From positions 1-51,371 of the forward strand of contig NZ_CAKZHY010000024.1 in the NCBI RefSeq assembly GCF_936928535.1: 51,371 bases of DNA, given 5' to 3'. Positions within the stretch are counted from its first letter, which is position 1, and each line of letters opens with the position of its first letter. The stretch is from an uncultured Bradyrhizobium sp. (GTDB lineage Bacteria; Pseudomonadota; Alphaproteobacteria; Rhizobiales; Xanthobacteraceae). Shown here piece by piece: positions 8,695 to 18,074 of this stretch. The notes beneath the pieces are model-generated. The model worked only from the letters and a program-made list of their open reading frames with translations, made no database searches and had not been told where the DNA came from. The translations under genes and the position numbers were made by a program.

Positions 8695-9099
8695 CTACGC
8701 TGCGATGCCAGCGAAGGCGTCGATTTCGACGAGGAGTTTCTCCCAGGCTTGTGCGATGTCCCGCGACCATTGATCGCCGAGCAGGTCGCGCAGCGTATCT
8801 CTGATGACGGCAAAGAAGGCGATGAACAGCTCGCGCGGCGTGCCATAGGCGTCGTGCGAGGCGACCTCGCAGGCAATCAGCCTGAAACGCCCGCTGCGAT
8901 CTGCCGCGAAGTCGAGGATCGCCTCGATGGTCAGCGCAAGCATCGATCCCATGACGAGCTCACTGCCATGCGTGCGGAACATCGTCCGCGTCTCTGGATG
9001 CTCGCTGAACAGCCGCTGATAGACGACGGGTGTGAGATCTACGCCGCGCGATGCCGCAAGCTCAAAGCTTTGCTCGATCGGATTGGCAGGGGTTCTCAT
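8695..9099 (-). CDS. Single-domain globin
   Basis: Small haem protein of the bacterial globin family (134 aa), probably binding O2 or NO in the cytoplasm. The protein runs through the globin fold: IEQSFELAASRGVDLTPVVY (A/B helices), LFSEHPETRTMFRTHG (C-E region), and ACEVASHDAYGTPRELF with the likely proximal His, followed by DQWSRDIAQAWEKLL (H helix). No FAD/NAD reductase domain follows, so this is not a flavohaemoglobin. The frame also opens at GTG 9105, two codons upstream of ATG 9099; neither has a strong ribosome-binding site. A perfect intrinsic terminator sits about 20 bp before the start codon, which is odd for a promoter-proximal gene. It is in the same direction as the ABC operon but 140 bp from it. 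Confidence 0.8.
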   Translation of the reverse strand: MRTPANPIEQSFELAASRGVDLTPVVYQRLFSEHPETRTMFRTHGSELVMGSMLALTIEAILDFAADRSGRFRLIACEVASHDAYGTPRELFIAFFAVIRDTLRDLLGDQWSRDIAQAWEKLLVEIDAFAGIAA

Positions 9100-9567
9100 C
9101 GGCACATCAGCCGCGCAGATAAAAAAAGAGCGGGGCCCTAGCCCCGCTCAAAAATTGTGTCGACCCTATTATCCCCGATTCTAAGATTTGATCTTGATTG
9201 ACGGGGCGACGCTGCGTTTTGCGCGCCAGGGGCTCCTCCCGAGACTTGGACCACCAGACTTCGACCTCACGGCCAGCCTGAGCGAGGGGGATGCTAGATC
9301 AACTTTTCTCACTTGTCATCATTTTCGGCAACGATTGTTCAAAATTCGAGCAGTTGACGAAACGATCGGGCCGGGACTGTCGTAAGTATATGACAAATAT
9401 AAGAATTCTGTGGATATGATCGGGTGGTGCAGCTGCCTCAAATGCCGGACAACGCTCCGCACGCGAGCCCGGCGAAGACATTTTTTGAGAAATTTGCGCC
9501 GTCCCAACAAGCTTGGCGATGTGATCTCGACTCCGGCCAGACGTGGTGTTTAGTTAGCAGAGAGCGA
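9100..9567. other. 468-bp intergenic region between globin and the copper cluster
   Basis: Divergent region with no convincing gene. On the minus strand it holds the globin leader: CCCCG (copy of GCCCCG at 9202-9207), an inner hairpin AAGAT-CAA-ATCTT (9183-9195), CGGGG (9173-9177), then the terminator at 9121-9149. The stretch 9385-9420 is AT-rich (TATGACAAATATAAGAATTC) and may hold promoters for either side. Open frames here (for example 9188-9385 plus) lack ribosome-binding sites. Confidence 0.5.
9121..9149 (-). terminator. Perfect intrinsic terminator just upstream of the globin start
   Basis: The plus strand shows seven A (9121-9127), then GAGCGGGGC (9128-9136), CCTA, and GCCCCGCTC (9141-9149). 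Read on the minus strand it is a 9-bp perfect GC-rich stem with a 4-base loop followed by T7. It acts toward the globin gene, only about 20 bp before its start codon. Confidence 0.75.
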
Positions 9568-9954
9568 ATGGTTCGGCGGATGCGCGCGCGGCTGCAAAAA
9601 TTCCTACCGGTTGTCCTGCTTGCGCTTGCGATGCAGGTGCTGGCACCGATTGCCGCCTGCTGGGCGGCCGGGCAGGCCGTTGCCGATCCGCTTGGCGCCG
9701 GTGTCATCTGCCATAGCGTCAGCGAGCAGGGCGCTCCGAATGATGGGGGTGGTTCGCCGATCGCGCATTCCGGTGCCTGCGCGCTGTGTTGCCTCGCGCA
9801 GGCGAGCGCCTCCCTCGATTCGCCTCCGCACGCGGCGCTCTCCGCTCCCCTCCGCCGGACAGAACGCGTGGTGTGGCATAAGGCGGATGTGTCGGCTCCC
9901 GCGGCCCACAAGGGCTCAAGCGCCCAGGCACGGGGACCTCCCTCAATTTCCTGA
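9568..9954 (+). CDS. pcuA: DUF2946-type exported protein of the copper cluster (PcuA-like)
   Basis: Small exported protein (128 aa), first gene of the copper cluster. The basic start (MVRRMRARLQKF) is followed by a hydrophobic signal segment (LPVVLLALAMQVLAPIAACW). The mature part carries ICHSVSE and HSGACALCCLAQA, a His/Cys pattern typical of DUF2946 proteins found beside copper-related TonB receptors. By position and type it matches PcuA of the Bradyrhizobium pcuABCDE operon, but I assign the symbol from gene order only. ATG 9568 is preferred to the upstream open frame because the signal peptide starts there. The receptor gene begins 85 bp downstream. Metal binding by the Cys/His motif is inferred. 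Confidence 0.65.
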   Translation: MVRRMRARLQKFLPVVLLALAMQVLAPIAACWAAGQAVADPLGAGVICHSVSEQGAPNDGGGSPIAHSGACALCCLAQASASLDSPPHAALSAPLRRTERVVWHKADVSAPAAHKGSSAQARGPPSIS

Positions 9955-10039
9955 CGACCCTTCGTAACCGCCGCCCTCCGTGTGCCGGCGATTGATGCCG
10001 TCAAAAGGCCGGAGAGAAAGCCGGCGTCAGGAATGCACC

Positions 10040-12553
10040 ATGTTACCTCGTCATGCCCGCAGTGGCGTGAGCATCGTTGCCGTTCAGGCCGCGCTGCTTG
10101 CCTCGTCGAGCGGAGCCTTCGCCCAGAGCAGCCCAGGAGAGCTGCCAGCGGTGACCGTCGATGCGCCTGTGACGGTGAAGCCAAAGCCGCGCAAGCCGGC
10201 AGTGCATACTGCGGGCACCAGAAGATCGTCGGCAAAGCCTGTGGTCGAGCGGCCGGCTTCGGTCGCCGCAACCAGCGAGGAGGGCACAAGTGCTGCCCGA
10301 ACCTCGCTCGCCCCGCCGGCGGCGGTGGCACGCTATCAGTTGCCGCAGCGTTCCTTCAGCATCACAGCGAAGGAGGCCGACGAGACCATCAACCTCAAAG
10401 ACCCCGAGGACGCCGTCAAATACATGCCGAGCCTGTTCGTGCGGAAGCGCAACGATGGCGACAACCAGGCGGTGCTCGCGACGCGAAGCTGGGGCCTGAG
10501 CTCGAGTGCACGCACGCTGATCTATTACGACGACCTGCTGATCTCCGCGCTGATCGGCAATAACAATTCCGGCGCCTCGCCGAAATGGAATCTGATCTCG
10601 CCTGAGGCGATCGGGCGGGTCGATTTCCTCAACGGTCCGTTTGCGGCTGCCTATCCCGGCAATTCCATCGGCGGCGTTCTGCTGATCACGTCCAAAATGC
10701 CGGACAAGCCGTTTGCCGTGGCGAAGGAAACCGTCTCGGTGATGCCCTGGAATCAATACGGCACCAAGGACACCTATGTGACCAGCCAGACCAGCGCCGC
10801 TGCAGGCAATCGCGACGGCAAGCTGTCCTGGTTCGTCAGCGCCAACTATCTCGACAGCTATCAGCAGCCGCTGACTTACACGACTTTTGGCACCATTTTT
10901 GGTGTCGGCCCCGCAAACACAACCGGCGCCATTGGCGCATGGAACAGGACGGGCGGCGTTGCGAATGTCATAGGTACGGGCACGCTGGCGCACTCTCAGC
11001 AGGCGTCCGGGAATCTAAGAATTGCCTATGATGTCTCGCCGCTGGTGCAGGCCACCTACTCGCTGGGCATCTGGAATAATCACCAGACCTCCGATCCGCA
11101 GACCTATTTGAGGTCTGCGTTTACGGGACAACCAACCTTCGGCGGCCAGGGTGCGTTCGCGAGCAACAAATACATCTGGGACCAGACCCACATCAGCAAC
11201 GCGGTGGCGCTCAAAAGCGACACCAAAGGCGTCTTCGATTTTGACCTTTCGGCATCGAGTTATAATTATCTTCAAGACACTCAGATCAATCCGTTCACCG
11301 TCGCGCCGTTCAGCCCCACGCAAGCAGGGCTGGGCTATTCGCTGAACGGCAAGATCACCCGCAACGACGGCACAAACTGGCAAAACGCTGATGCCAAAGG
11401 CATCTGGAGGCCGTTCGGCATCGATGGTCCTCACGAGGTCAGCTTTGGTGTTCACGGCGACCGGTATCGGTTGGAGAACCCGGTCTACTTGTCCTCAGTC
11501 TGGTATGCGACGTCCTCGACCGGCACCGGTCAACTCTTCACCTCTGGCGTCGGCGAAACCCGCACCGGTGCTCTTTGGTTGCAGGACGCCTGGAAGATCG
11601 TTCCCGATCTGAAGCTGACGCTGGGCGGACGGCTCGAGACTTGGCGCTCACTGGATGGCTTCAATATCAACTCTAATCCGACGGCGACCAGCGGCATCCC
11701 GGCGGCGCCGATTCCGGTCTTCGTTCCGGTCGCGAAAAACCAGCCAGGGCTTAACTCAACCAACTTCTCGCCGAAGGCCTCGCTCTCTTATGATCTCAGC
11801 AAGGAGTGGAACGTCACCGCGAGCTTTGGTGAGTCGTATCGCTATCCGACCGTCACCGAACTATATCAAAACATAACGGTCGCTGGTGTGGCGACGTTTG
11901 CCAATCCCAACCTGAAGCCCGAACAGGACTTCACCGGTGAATTGAACGTTGAGCGGAAATGGAATGATGGCCGCGTCAGGCTGACGCTTTTCAAGGAGAG
12001 GACCAACGACGCAATCATCTCGCAAACCACGAACGTGACGAATTCGACGGGTGGTCAGACTCCCACGACGACAATCGGCAATGTCGATGCAATTCGCATG
12101 CAAGGCGCCGAGTTGTCGGCCGACAAGGACAACGTGCTGGTGAGGGGGCTGCAGGTATTCGGCAGCGTAACCTATGTCGACTCCAGGATTCTAAGCGATC
12201 CGACCTTTGTCAGTACGATTGGTGGCACAACAGCGACGGGGAAGCGCGTGCCCAATGTTCCAGAATGGCGCTCCACAGTCGGGGTTACCTATCGGCCAAA
12301 CGAGAACTGGGCCTATACGGTCGCGGGACGTTACATCGGAAAGCAATATGCGACCCTCGACAACACTGACACCTTTGCACACGTCTACCAGGCCTTCGAC
12401 CCGTTCTTGGTCTTCGACATGAAGGTTCACTACAAGGCGACGCAGAACTTCTCCCTCGATTTCGGCATCGACAACATCTTCAACGCGCAATATTTCCTGT
12501 TCCATCCGTTCCCGGGACGAACTTTCGTTCTCGCCGGCAAGTACACGTTCTGA
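10040..12553 (+). CDS. pcuB: TonB-dependent receptor, probable copper-complex uptake (PcuB-like)
   Basis: Outer-membrane receptor of 837 aa. A signal peptide (residues about 1-29, ending GAFAQ) is followed by SSPGELPAVTVDAPVTVKPK, a region where a TonB box is expected, then a Pro/Lys-rich linker. The plug domain follows (FSITAKEADETINLKDPEDA, then WNLISPEAIGRVDFLNGPFA). The rest is a 22-strand barrel rich in alternating aromatics and ends in the family-typical NIFNAQYF and GRTFVLAGKYTF, with terminal Phe. ATG 10040 is chosen because the signal peptide starts there. The flanking genes are copper proteins, so copper or a copper chelate is the likely cargo (inferred). PcuB of B. diazoefficiens is the closest match I know by context. 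pcuC follows after 41 bp. Confidence 0.85.
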   Translation: MLPRHARSGVSIVAVQAALLASSSGAFAQSSPGELPAVTVDAPVTVKPKPRKPAVHTAGTRRSSAKPVVERPASVAATSEEGTSAARTSLAPPAAVARYQLPQRSFSITAKEADETINLKDPEDAVKYMPSLFVRKRNDGDNQAVLATRSWGLSSSARTLIYYDDLLISALIGNNNSGASPKWNLISPEAIGRVDFLNGPFAAAYPGNSIGGVLLITSKMPDKPFAVAKETVSVMPWNQYGTKDTYVTSQTSAAAGNRDGKLSWFVSANYLDSYQQPLTYTTFGTIFGVGPANTTGAIGAWNRTGGVANVIGTGTLAHSQQASGNLRIAYDVSPLVQATYSLGIWNNHQTSDPQTYLRSAFTGQPTFGGQGAFASNKYIWDQTHISNAVALKSDTKGVFDFDLSASSYNYLQDTQINPFTVAPFSPTQAGLGYSLNGKITRNDGTNWQNADAKGIWRPFGIDGPHEVSFGVHGDRYRLENPVYLSSVWYATSSTGTGQLFTSGVGETRTGALWLQDAWKIVPDLKLTLGGRLETWRSLDGFNINSNPTATSGIPAAPIPVFVPVAKNQPGLNSTNFSPKASLSYDLSKEWNVTASFGESYRYPTVTELYQNITVAGVATFANPNLKPEQDFTGELNVERKWNDGRVRLTLFKERTNDAIISQTTNVTNSTGGQTPTTTIGNVDAIRMQGAELSADKDNVLVRGLQVFGSVTYVDSRILSDPTFVSTIGGTTATGKRVPNVPEWRSTVGVTYRPNENWAYTVAGRYIGKQYATLDNTDTFAHVYQAFDPFLVFDMKVHYKATQNFSLDFGIDNIFNAQYFLFHPFPGRTFVLAGKYTF

Positions 12554-12594
12554 CAGGTGGAATACTCTCAACGGCGACAAGAAAGGCAATCGAC

Positions 12595-13116
12595 ATGAAC
12601 AAGCTCTCAACTCTCATCGCGCTCGCGGCTTTCTCGGCCGTCGCGATGTCAACGCCCGTCCGCGCCGACGACGTCAAGGCCGGAGACCTCGTCATCTCGC
12701 AGGCCTGGAGTCGGGCAACGCCTGGAGGCGCCAAGGTCGCCGGAGGCTTCATGACCATCGAGAACAAGGGTACGGCGCCCGACAAACTGGTCGCTGTGTC
12801 TGCCGAGATCGCCGGCAAGGCCGAGGTCCATGAGATGGCCATGGACAATGGCGTGATGAAGATGCGCCCGCTGGACAAGGGCCTCGTCATCGAGCCCGGC
12901 AAGACCGTGAAGCTCGCGCCCGGCGGCAACCACCTGATGCTTCAGGACCTCAAGGGTCCGTTCAAGCAGGGTGAGAAAGTCCCGGTTACGCTCGAGTTCG
13001 AGAAGGCCGGCAAGGTCTCTGTCTCGCTCGACGTCCAGGGCGTCGGTGCGCAGGCGCCTGGCGGCGGTGGCCAGATGATGAAGAAAATGCCAGATCATTC
13101 GGGAATGAAAATGTGA
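12595..13116 (+). CDS. pcuC: PCuAC-type periplasmic copper chaperone
   Basis: Periplasmic Cu(I) chaperone of the PCu(A)C family (173 aa), which in relatives delivers copper to the CuA/CuB sites of cytochrome oxidases. Signal peptide: LIALAAFSAVAMSTPVRA. The metal motif is visible: EVHEMAMDNGVMKMRPL with His and Met ligands, then the second half GGNHLMLQDLKG. The C-terminal tail (MMKKMPDHSGMKM) adds Met/His residues as an extra soft-metal site. GAAAGG lies upstream of ATG 12595. It sits between the TonB receptor and the YcnI-like gene, matching PcuC in the Bradyrhizobium operon described as copper-starvation inducible. Regulation is not visible in the sequence. Confidence 0.9.
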   Translation: MNKLSTLIALAAFSAVAMSTPVRADDVKAGDLVISQAWSRATPGGAKVAGGFMTIENKGTAPDKLVAVSAEIAGKAEVHEMAMDNGVMKMRPLDKGLVIEPGKTVKLAPGGNHLMLQDLKGPFKQGEKVPVTLEFEKAGKVSVSLDVQGVGAQAPGGGGQMMKKMPDHSGMKM

Positions 13117-13148
13117 CGCCTGTGGTCTAATCCTCCGGGAGATTGAGC

Positions 13149-13667
13149 ATGTCGAAGACACCCTGGCTGATCCTGACGGCTGCGCTTGTGGCATCGCCAG
13201 CGGCGGCACACGTCTATCTGGAAGGCAAGCAGGCCACGGTCGGCTCATCCTACAAAGCCGTCTTTGCCGTTCCCCACGGCTGTTCCGGCTCGTCGACGGT
13301 CAAGCTGCGCGTGCAGATCCCCGAAGGGGTTATTGCGGTGAAGCCGATGCCGAAGGCCGGCTGGAACGTCGATGTCGTCGAGGGCGAATATGCCAGCCCT
13401 TACGACTATCACGGCAACAAGCTGACTTCGGGCGTGAAGGAAGTGGTCTGGTCCGGCGGTAATCTACCGGATCGTAATTACGATGAGTTCGTCGTCAGCA
13501 GCTTCCTCACGGACAGCCTGAAGCCAAACACGACGCTGTATTTTCCGGTGGTGCAGGAATGCGAGAAGGGCGTCAGCCGCTGGATCGAAATCCCGGCGGA
13601 GGGCGCCGCGCATTCGCACGAGGACAAGTCGCCCGCGCCTGGCGTGAAACTGCTGCCCAAGCCGTAA
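13149..13667 (+). CDS. pcuD: YcnI-like DUF1775 copper-binding periplasmic protein (PcuD-like)
   Basis: Exported 172-aa protein of the DUF1775/YcnI family. After the signal peptide (LILTAALVASPAAA) the mature protein should begin with HVYLEGKQA, placing a His at or near the N-terminus, as in the mono-histidine copper brace of YcnI. Other family segments are YKAVFAVPHGCSGSST and GVKEVVWSGGNLPD. A His-containing stretch (AAHSHEDKSPAPG) is near the end. The frame opens at TTG 13143, but ATG 13149 with GGGAG eight bases upstream is the better start. Its stop overlaps the next start by one base (TAATG), indicating translational coupling with the CopC-CopD gene. The symbol is from gene order. Confidence 0.8.
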   Translation: MSKTPWLILTAALVASPAAAHVYLEGKQATVGSSYKAVFAVPHGCSGSSTVKLRVQIPEGVIAVKPMPKAGWNVDVVEGEYASPYDYHGNKLTSGVKEVVWSGGNLPDRNYDEFVVSSFLTDSLKPNTTLYFPVVQECEKGVSRWIEIPAEGAAHSHEDKSPAPGVKLLPKP

Positions 13668-15229
13668 TGCGCTTTCTCGCTGCGCTCGCGACACTGCTCG
13701 TACTTGTCGGGACGACGACCGGCGCGATGGCGCATGCGGCGCTGATTTCGGTTGAACCGGCGAGCGGAAGTATCCTTGCGAGCGCGCCAAAGGCGGTGGA
13801 ACTGCGCTTCAATGAGGCGGTGACGCCGGGCGCGATCCAGTTGATCGACGGCGCGGGCAAGGCGCGGGACGATGCGCGCGTCACGGCAGCAGGCGAGAGC
13901 ATTTCGGTTGCGATGCCGCCGGACCTGCCGCGGGGCACGGCGGTCGTGAGCTACCGGGTGATCTCGCAGGACGGCCATCCGGTGGCGGGATCGGTGATCT
14001 TTTCCGTGGGGGCGCCGACGGCCACGCAGCCCGTAGCCAACGCCGATGTCCCGTTGCAGACGCTGATCTGGCTGTCGCGCATCGGTCTCTATCTCGGGCT
14101 GTTCGTCGGCGTCGGCGGCGTGTTCTTTGGCCGTTGGATTGCGTGGTCGATGATAGGCATGGGCGTGCCGCGGATGGCGCTCCTCATCGGCATCCCGAGC
14201 GCGGTCGTATCTCTCGGCGCGCTGGGCCTCGATCTCCTGGGCCTGCCGTTGGCAGCAATGGTGACGGCCGCACCTTGGAGCATCGCATTCGCGACCAGTG
14301 CCGGCCCCGCCTTGCTCGTCGCCATCGTGGCCATGCTGCTGGCGCTGATGGCGCTCAGCCGAGCGTGGTATGGGCGCGTGTTTGCGGCGACTGCGTTCGC
14401 CGGTGTCGGCCTGTCGATCGCGATGACCGGACACGCCGCAACGGCGTCGCCCGAGATGCTGATGCGGCCGGCGGTCTTCGTCCACGGCCTCGCTGTCGCT
14501 TTCTGGATCGGCGCGTTGGCGCCGCTGGCAGCGTTGGTGAAGAAACCGACGCCGACAGTGCTGCCGCTCCTGAACCGCTTCTCGCGCATGGCCGTGCCAG
14601 TGGTCGTGGCGCTGGCGCTGACTGGCCTTACGCTTGCGATCATCCAGCTCGAAAAGCTATCGGCGTTGATCGAAACCAGTTACGGCCTCATTCTGTCGAT
14701 CAAACTGGCGCTGGTCTTGTCCCTGTTGGGCCTCGCCGCCCTCAATCGTTACAGACTGACGCCGGCGCTGGCGAAAAATCGCGGGGCCGCTTCTGCGCTC
14801 AAACGTTCAATCCTGCTGGAGTGTGGGGCCGCGCTCGGCATCTTCGCCGTCGTCGCGGGCTGGCGCTTCACGCCACCGCCGCGCACCATCGTGCCGGAGA
14901 CGCCGCTTGCGATCCATATCCACACCGACAAGGCGATGTTCCAGGTGCTGGTGTCGCCGGGCAAGGCCGGCGTGGACGATTTCGTGCTTCAGCTCATGAC
15001 CGGCCAGGCGACGCCGCTGAAGGCCAAGGAGGCAACGCTGACGCTGAGCCTTCCCGAGCGCAGCATCGAGCCGATGGAACGCGACGCCAAGCTCGGACCA
15101 GACGGCTATTGGCACGTGCGCAAGGTCGAGTTGCCCTTCGCCGGCCGCTGGCACGTAAGGATCGATGCGCTGGTGACCGATTTCGAGAAGATCACGCTCG
15201 AGGACGACCTCGAGGTCGCGCCGCCTTAG
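13667..15229 (+). CDS. pcuE: CopC-CopD fusion protein (copper resistance/uptake, PcuE-like)
   Basis: Fusion of an exported CopC domain and a CopD membrane domain (520 aa). After the signal peptide ending GAMA, the mature N-terminus is HAALISVEPASG, so His1 can form the CopC copper brace; the second part of the site is visible as SQDGHPVAGSVIFSV (Asp and His). From about residue 130 eight hydrophobic helices form the CopD part, with FVHGLAVAFWIGALAPL and GHAATASPEM typical of it. A soluble C-terminal beta domain (about 405-520) resembles the YtkA-like tail of some CopCD proteins. The start overlaps the previous stop by one base; the open frame extends 36 codons upstream but those lie inside pcuD. 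Last gene of the copper cluster; probably moves copper across the inner membrane. Confidence 0.88.
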   Translation: MRFLAALATLLVLVGTTTGAMAHAALISVEPASGSILASAPKAVELRFNEAVTPGAIQLIDGAGKARDDARVTAAGESISVAMPPDLPRGTAVVSYRVISQDGHPVAGSVIFSVGAPTATQPVANADVPLQTLIWLSRIGLYLGLFVGVGGVFFGRWIAWSMIGMGVPRMALLIGIPSAVVSLGALGLDLLGLPLAAMVTAAPWSIAFATSAGPALLVAIVAMLLALMALSRAWYGRVFAATAFAGVGLSIAMTGHAATASPEMLMRPAVFVHGLAVAFWIGALAPLAALVKKPTPTVLPLLNRFSRMAVPVVVALALTGLTLAIIQLEKLSALIETSYGLILSIKLALVLSLLGLAALNRYRLTPALAKNRGAASALKRSILLECGAALGIFAVVAGWRFTPPPRTIVPETPLAIHIHTDKAMFQVLVSPGKAGVDDFVLQLMTGQATPLKAKEATLTLSLPERSIEPMERDAKLGPDGYWHVRKVELPFAGRWHVRIDALVTDFEKITLEDDLEVAPP

Positions 15230-15283
15230 GGCCGACACGGTTCGAGTCGAACCTGAAGTCGACGGAAAAATGACAGGAATTCC

Positions 15284-15301
15284 GCCGCGTTAGCGGCTTT
15301 T
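15284..15301 (+). terminator. Short hairpin with T4 after the copper cluster
   Basis: GCCGC-GTTA-GCGGC followed by TTTT, 55 bp after the last copper gene and about 75 bp before proS. The stem is short (5 bp), so strength is moderate; position supports it. Confidence 0.5.
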
Positions 15302-15376
15302 CCTCATTCCCGGTCTTGTGTTTTCGCTCTCAATCCGGTTTCACTGCAACCCCTCACTGATTCCCAGAGTATTGCC

Positions 15377-16696
15377 ATGCGGTTGTCGCGGTTCTTTCTG
15401 CCCATTCTGAAGGAAAATCCGAAAGAGGCGGAGATCGTCTCGCATCGGCTGATGCTGCGCGCGGGCATGATCCGGCAGGAAGCGGCCGGCATCTATGCCT
15501 GGCTGCCGCTCGGCTTCCGCGTGCTGAAGAAAATCGAGCAGATCGTGCGCGAGGAGCAGGACCGTTCTGGTGCGCTGGAACTGCTGATGCCGACGCTTCA
15601 ACTCGCCGACCTCTGGCGCGAGAGCGGCCGCTACGATGCTTACGGACCGGAGATGCTGCGCATCGCCGATCGCCACAAGCGCGAGCTGCTGTATGGGCCG
15701 ACCAACGAGGAAATGATCACCGAGATCTTTCGCGCGTACGTGAGGTCTTACAAGAACCTGCCGCTGAATCTCTATCATATTCAATGGAAATTCCGCGACG
15801 AGCAGCGTCCGCGTTTCGGCGTGATGCGCGGCCGCGAATTCCTGATGAAGGACGCCTATTCGTTCGACCTCAACGAGGCCGCTGCACGCGTCGCCTACAA
15901 CAAAATGTTCGTCGCCTATTTGCGCACCTTCGCGCGGATGGGGCTGAAGGCGATCCCGATGCGCGCCGAGACCGGCCCGATCGGCGGCGATCTCAGCCAT
16001 GAGTTCATTGTGCTTGCCGAAACCGGCGAATCCGGCGTGTTCATCAATCGCGACGTGCTGGACCTGCCGGTGCCGGACGAGAATGTCGACTATGACGGCG
16101 ACCTGACGCCGATCATCAAGCAGTGGACCTCGGTCTATGCCGCGACGGAGGACGTTCATGATGCAGCGCGCTTCGAGCAGGAAGTGCCCGCCGATAAGCG
16201 TGTGAACACCCGCGGCATCGAGGTCGGCCAGATCTTCTATTTCGGCACGAAGTACTCTGAGCCGATGAAGGCGATGGTGGCGGGCCCCGACGGCGTCGAT
16301 GTGCCGATCCATGGCGGCTCCTATGGCGTCGGCGTCTCGCGCCTGCTGGGAGCCATCATCGAGGCCTGCCACGACGATGCCGGCATCAAATGGCCGGAGG
16401 CGGTGGCGCCGTTCCGCGTCGCGATCCTCAACCTCAAGCAGGGCGATGCGGCGGTCGATGGCGCCTGTGAGAAGCTCTATGCCGAGCTCGCCGCCAAGGG
16501 CGTCGATGTGCTCTATGACGACACCGACCAGCGTGCCGGCGCCAAATTCGCTGCCGCCGACCTGATCGGCATCCCCTGGCAGATCATGATCGGGCCGAAG
16601 GGCTTGGCCGACGGCAAGGTCGAGATCAAGAAGCGCAGTGACGGCTCCCGCGAGACCATGTCGCCTGCGGACGCGGTTGCAAGACTTGTGGGCTGA
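15377..16696 (+). CDS. proS: Prolyl-tRNA synthetase (alphaproteobacterial type)
   Basis: Class II aminoacyl-tRNA synthetase that charges tRNA-Pro in the cytoplasm. The 439-aa length is typical of alphaproteobacterial ProS, which lacks the large editing insertion of the gammaproteobacterial form. Motif 1 region: [19 protein letters not shown]; motif 2: [19 protein letters not shown]; motif 3: [16 protein letters not shown]. The anticodon-binding domain occupies about residues 335-439 ([10 protein letters not shown] onward). ATG 15377 has AGAG about ten bases upstream. Housekeeping gene followed by lolC and lolD, an order I recall in many Rhizobiales. Confidence 0.97.
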   Translation: MRLSRFFLPILKENPKEAEIVSHRLMLRAGMIRQEAAGIYAWLPLGFRVLKKIEQIVREEQDRSGALELLMPTLQLADLWRESGRYDAYGPEMLRIADRHKRELLYGPTNEEMITEIFRAYVRSYKNLPLNLYHIQWKFRDEQRPRFGVMRGREFLMKDAYSFDLNEAAARVAYNKMFVAYLRTFARMGLKAIPMRAETGPIGGDLSHEFIVLAETGESGVFINRDVLDLPVPDENVDYDGDLTPIIKQWTSVYAATEDVHDAARFEQEVPADKRVNTRGIEVGQIFYFGTKYSEPMKAMVAGPDGVDVPIHGGSYGVGVSRLLGAIIEACHDDAGIKWPEAVAPFRVAILNLKQGDAAVDGACEKLYAELAAKGVDVLYDDTDQRAGAKFAAADLIGIPWQIMIGPKGLADGKVEIKKRSDGSRETMSPADAVARLVG

Positions 16697-16786
16697 TAAG
16701 TCTGGTCGGCTGAATATTGTTCATCGCCCGAGATCGCGGCCGCCAATCCGGCCACAATTGACCCCGAATCATGGGATTATCGAGCG

Positions 16787-18067
16787 ATGGATGAAACCAT
16801 GACCGAAACCGTCCAAACTGCGCCTTTCGCACCCTTCGAGTGGATGCTGTCGGCCCGCTACCTGCGGGCGCGGCGGAAGGAGGGATTCATCTCGGTCATC
16901 GCCGGGTTCTCCTTCCTCGGCATCATGCTGGGCGTCGCCACGCTAATCATTGTGATGGCCGTGATGAACGGCTTCCGGAAGGAGCTGCTCGACAAGATTC
17001 TCGGCCTGAACGGCCACATCCTGGTCCAGCCGCTGGAATCGCCGCTGACCGACTGGAAGGACGTCGCCGAGCGCATCAGCCAGGTCCAGGGCATCCGGCT
17101 GGCGGCCCCCGTGGTCGACGGCCAGGCGCTGGCGTCCTCGCCCTGGAATGCCTCGGGCGTGCTGGTGCGAGGCATCCGCTCCGACGACCTCAACAACCTC
17201 ACCTCGATCGCCAAGAACATCAAGCAGGGTTCGCTCGAGGGCTTTGACGACGGGCAGGGCGTCGCGATCGGGCGCCGGCTCGCCGACCAGCTGTCGCTGC
17301 ATGCTGGCGACAGCGTGACCTTGGTGGCGCCGAAGGGCGCGGTGACCCCGATGGGCACGACGCCGCGCATCAAGCCCTACAAGATCGTCGCCGTGTTCGA
17401 GATCGGCATGTCCGAATACGATCTCGGCTTCGTGTTCATGCCGCTCGCCGAGGCGCAGGCCTATTTCAACCGCAGCAGCGACGTCACCTCGATCGAGGTG
17501 TTCACCAACAACCCCGACAAGATCGACTCCTTCCGCAAATCGGTGACGGAAGCCGCGGGCCGGCCGGTGTTCCTGGTCGACTGGCGCCAGCGCAACTCGA
17601 CTTTCTTCAACGCGCTCCAGGTCGAGCGCAACGTGATGTTCCTGATCCTGACCATGATCGTGCTGGTCGCAGCGCTCAACATCGTCTCCGGCCTGATCAT
17701 GCTGGTGAAGGACAAGGGCAGCGACATCGCGATCCTCCGGACGATGGGGGCCTCGCAGGGCTCGATCATGCGCATCTTCCTGATCACGGGTGCCTCGATC
17801 GGCGTGGTCGGCACGCTGGTCGGCTTCTTCGTCGGGCTCGTGATCTGCCTCAACATCGAATCGATCAGACAATTCCTGTCCTGGCTGACGAGCACCGAAT
17901 TGTTCTCGCCGGAGCTGTACTTCCTGTCGAAACTGCCCGCCGAGATCGACGTCGGCGAGACCACGGCCGTCGTCATCATGGCGCTGACGCTGTCGTTCCT
18001 GGCGACACTCTACCCGTCGTGGCGCGCCGCGCGCCTCGATCCGGTCGAAGCGCTGCGCTACGAGTGA
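16787..18067 (+). CDS. lolC: Lipoprotein-releasing ABC transporter permease (LolC/LolE family)
   Basis: Inner-membrane FtsX-type permease (426 aa) of the Lol system, which extracts lipoproteins from the inner membrane and passes them to LolA. The N-terminal part has [20 protein letters not shown] and a first helix ([20 protein letters not shown]). A periplasmic domain of about 230 residues follows, then three C-terminal helices starting near [20 protein letters not shown] and ending with [21 protein letters not shown], a signature of the family. There is one permease here, not a LolC/LolE pair, so the transporter probably forms a homodimer; the C/E name is a convention. lolD starts 7 bp after the stop. 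Confidence 0.95.
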   Translation: MDETMTETVQTAPFAPFEWMLSARYLRARRKEGFISVIAGFSFLGIMLGVATLIIVMAVMNGFRKELLDKILGLNGHILVQPLESPLTDWKDVAERISQVQGIRLAAPVVDGQALASSPWNASGVLVRGIRSDDLNNLTSIAKNIKQGSLEGFDDGQGVAIGRRLADQLSLHAGDSVTLVAPKGAVTPMGTTPRIKPYKIVAVFEIGMSEYDLGFVFMPLAEAQAYFNRSSDVTSIEVFTNNPDKIDSFRKSVTEAAGRPVFLVDWRQRNSTFFNALQVERNVMFLILTMIVLVAALNIVSGLIMLVKDKGSDIAILRTMGASQGSIMRIFLITGASIGVVGTLVGFFVGLVICLNIESIRQFLSWLTSTELFSPELYFLSKLPAEIDVGETTAVVIMALTLSFLATLYPSWRAARLDPVEALRYE

Positions 18068-18074
18068 GGGGCTG

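Noticed and set aside
9188..9385. 65-codon plus ORF in the globin/copper gap
   Set aside because: No start signal, overlaps the structured leader, no recognisable family.
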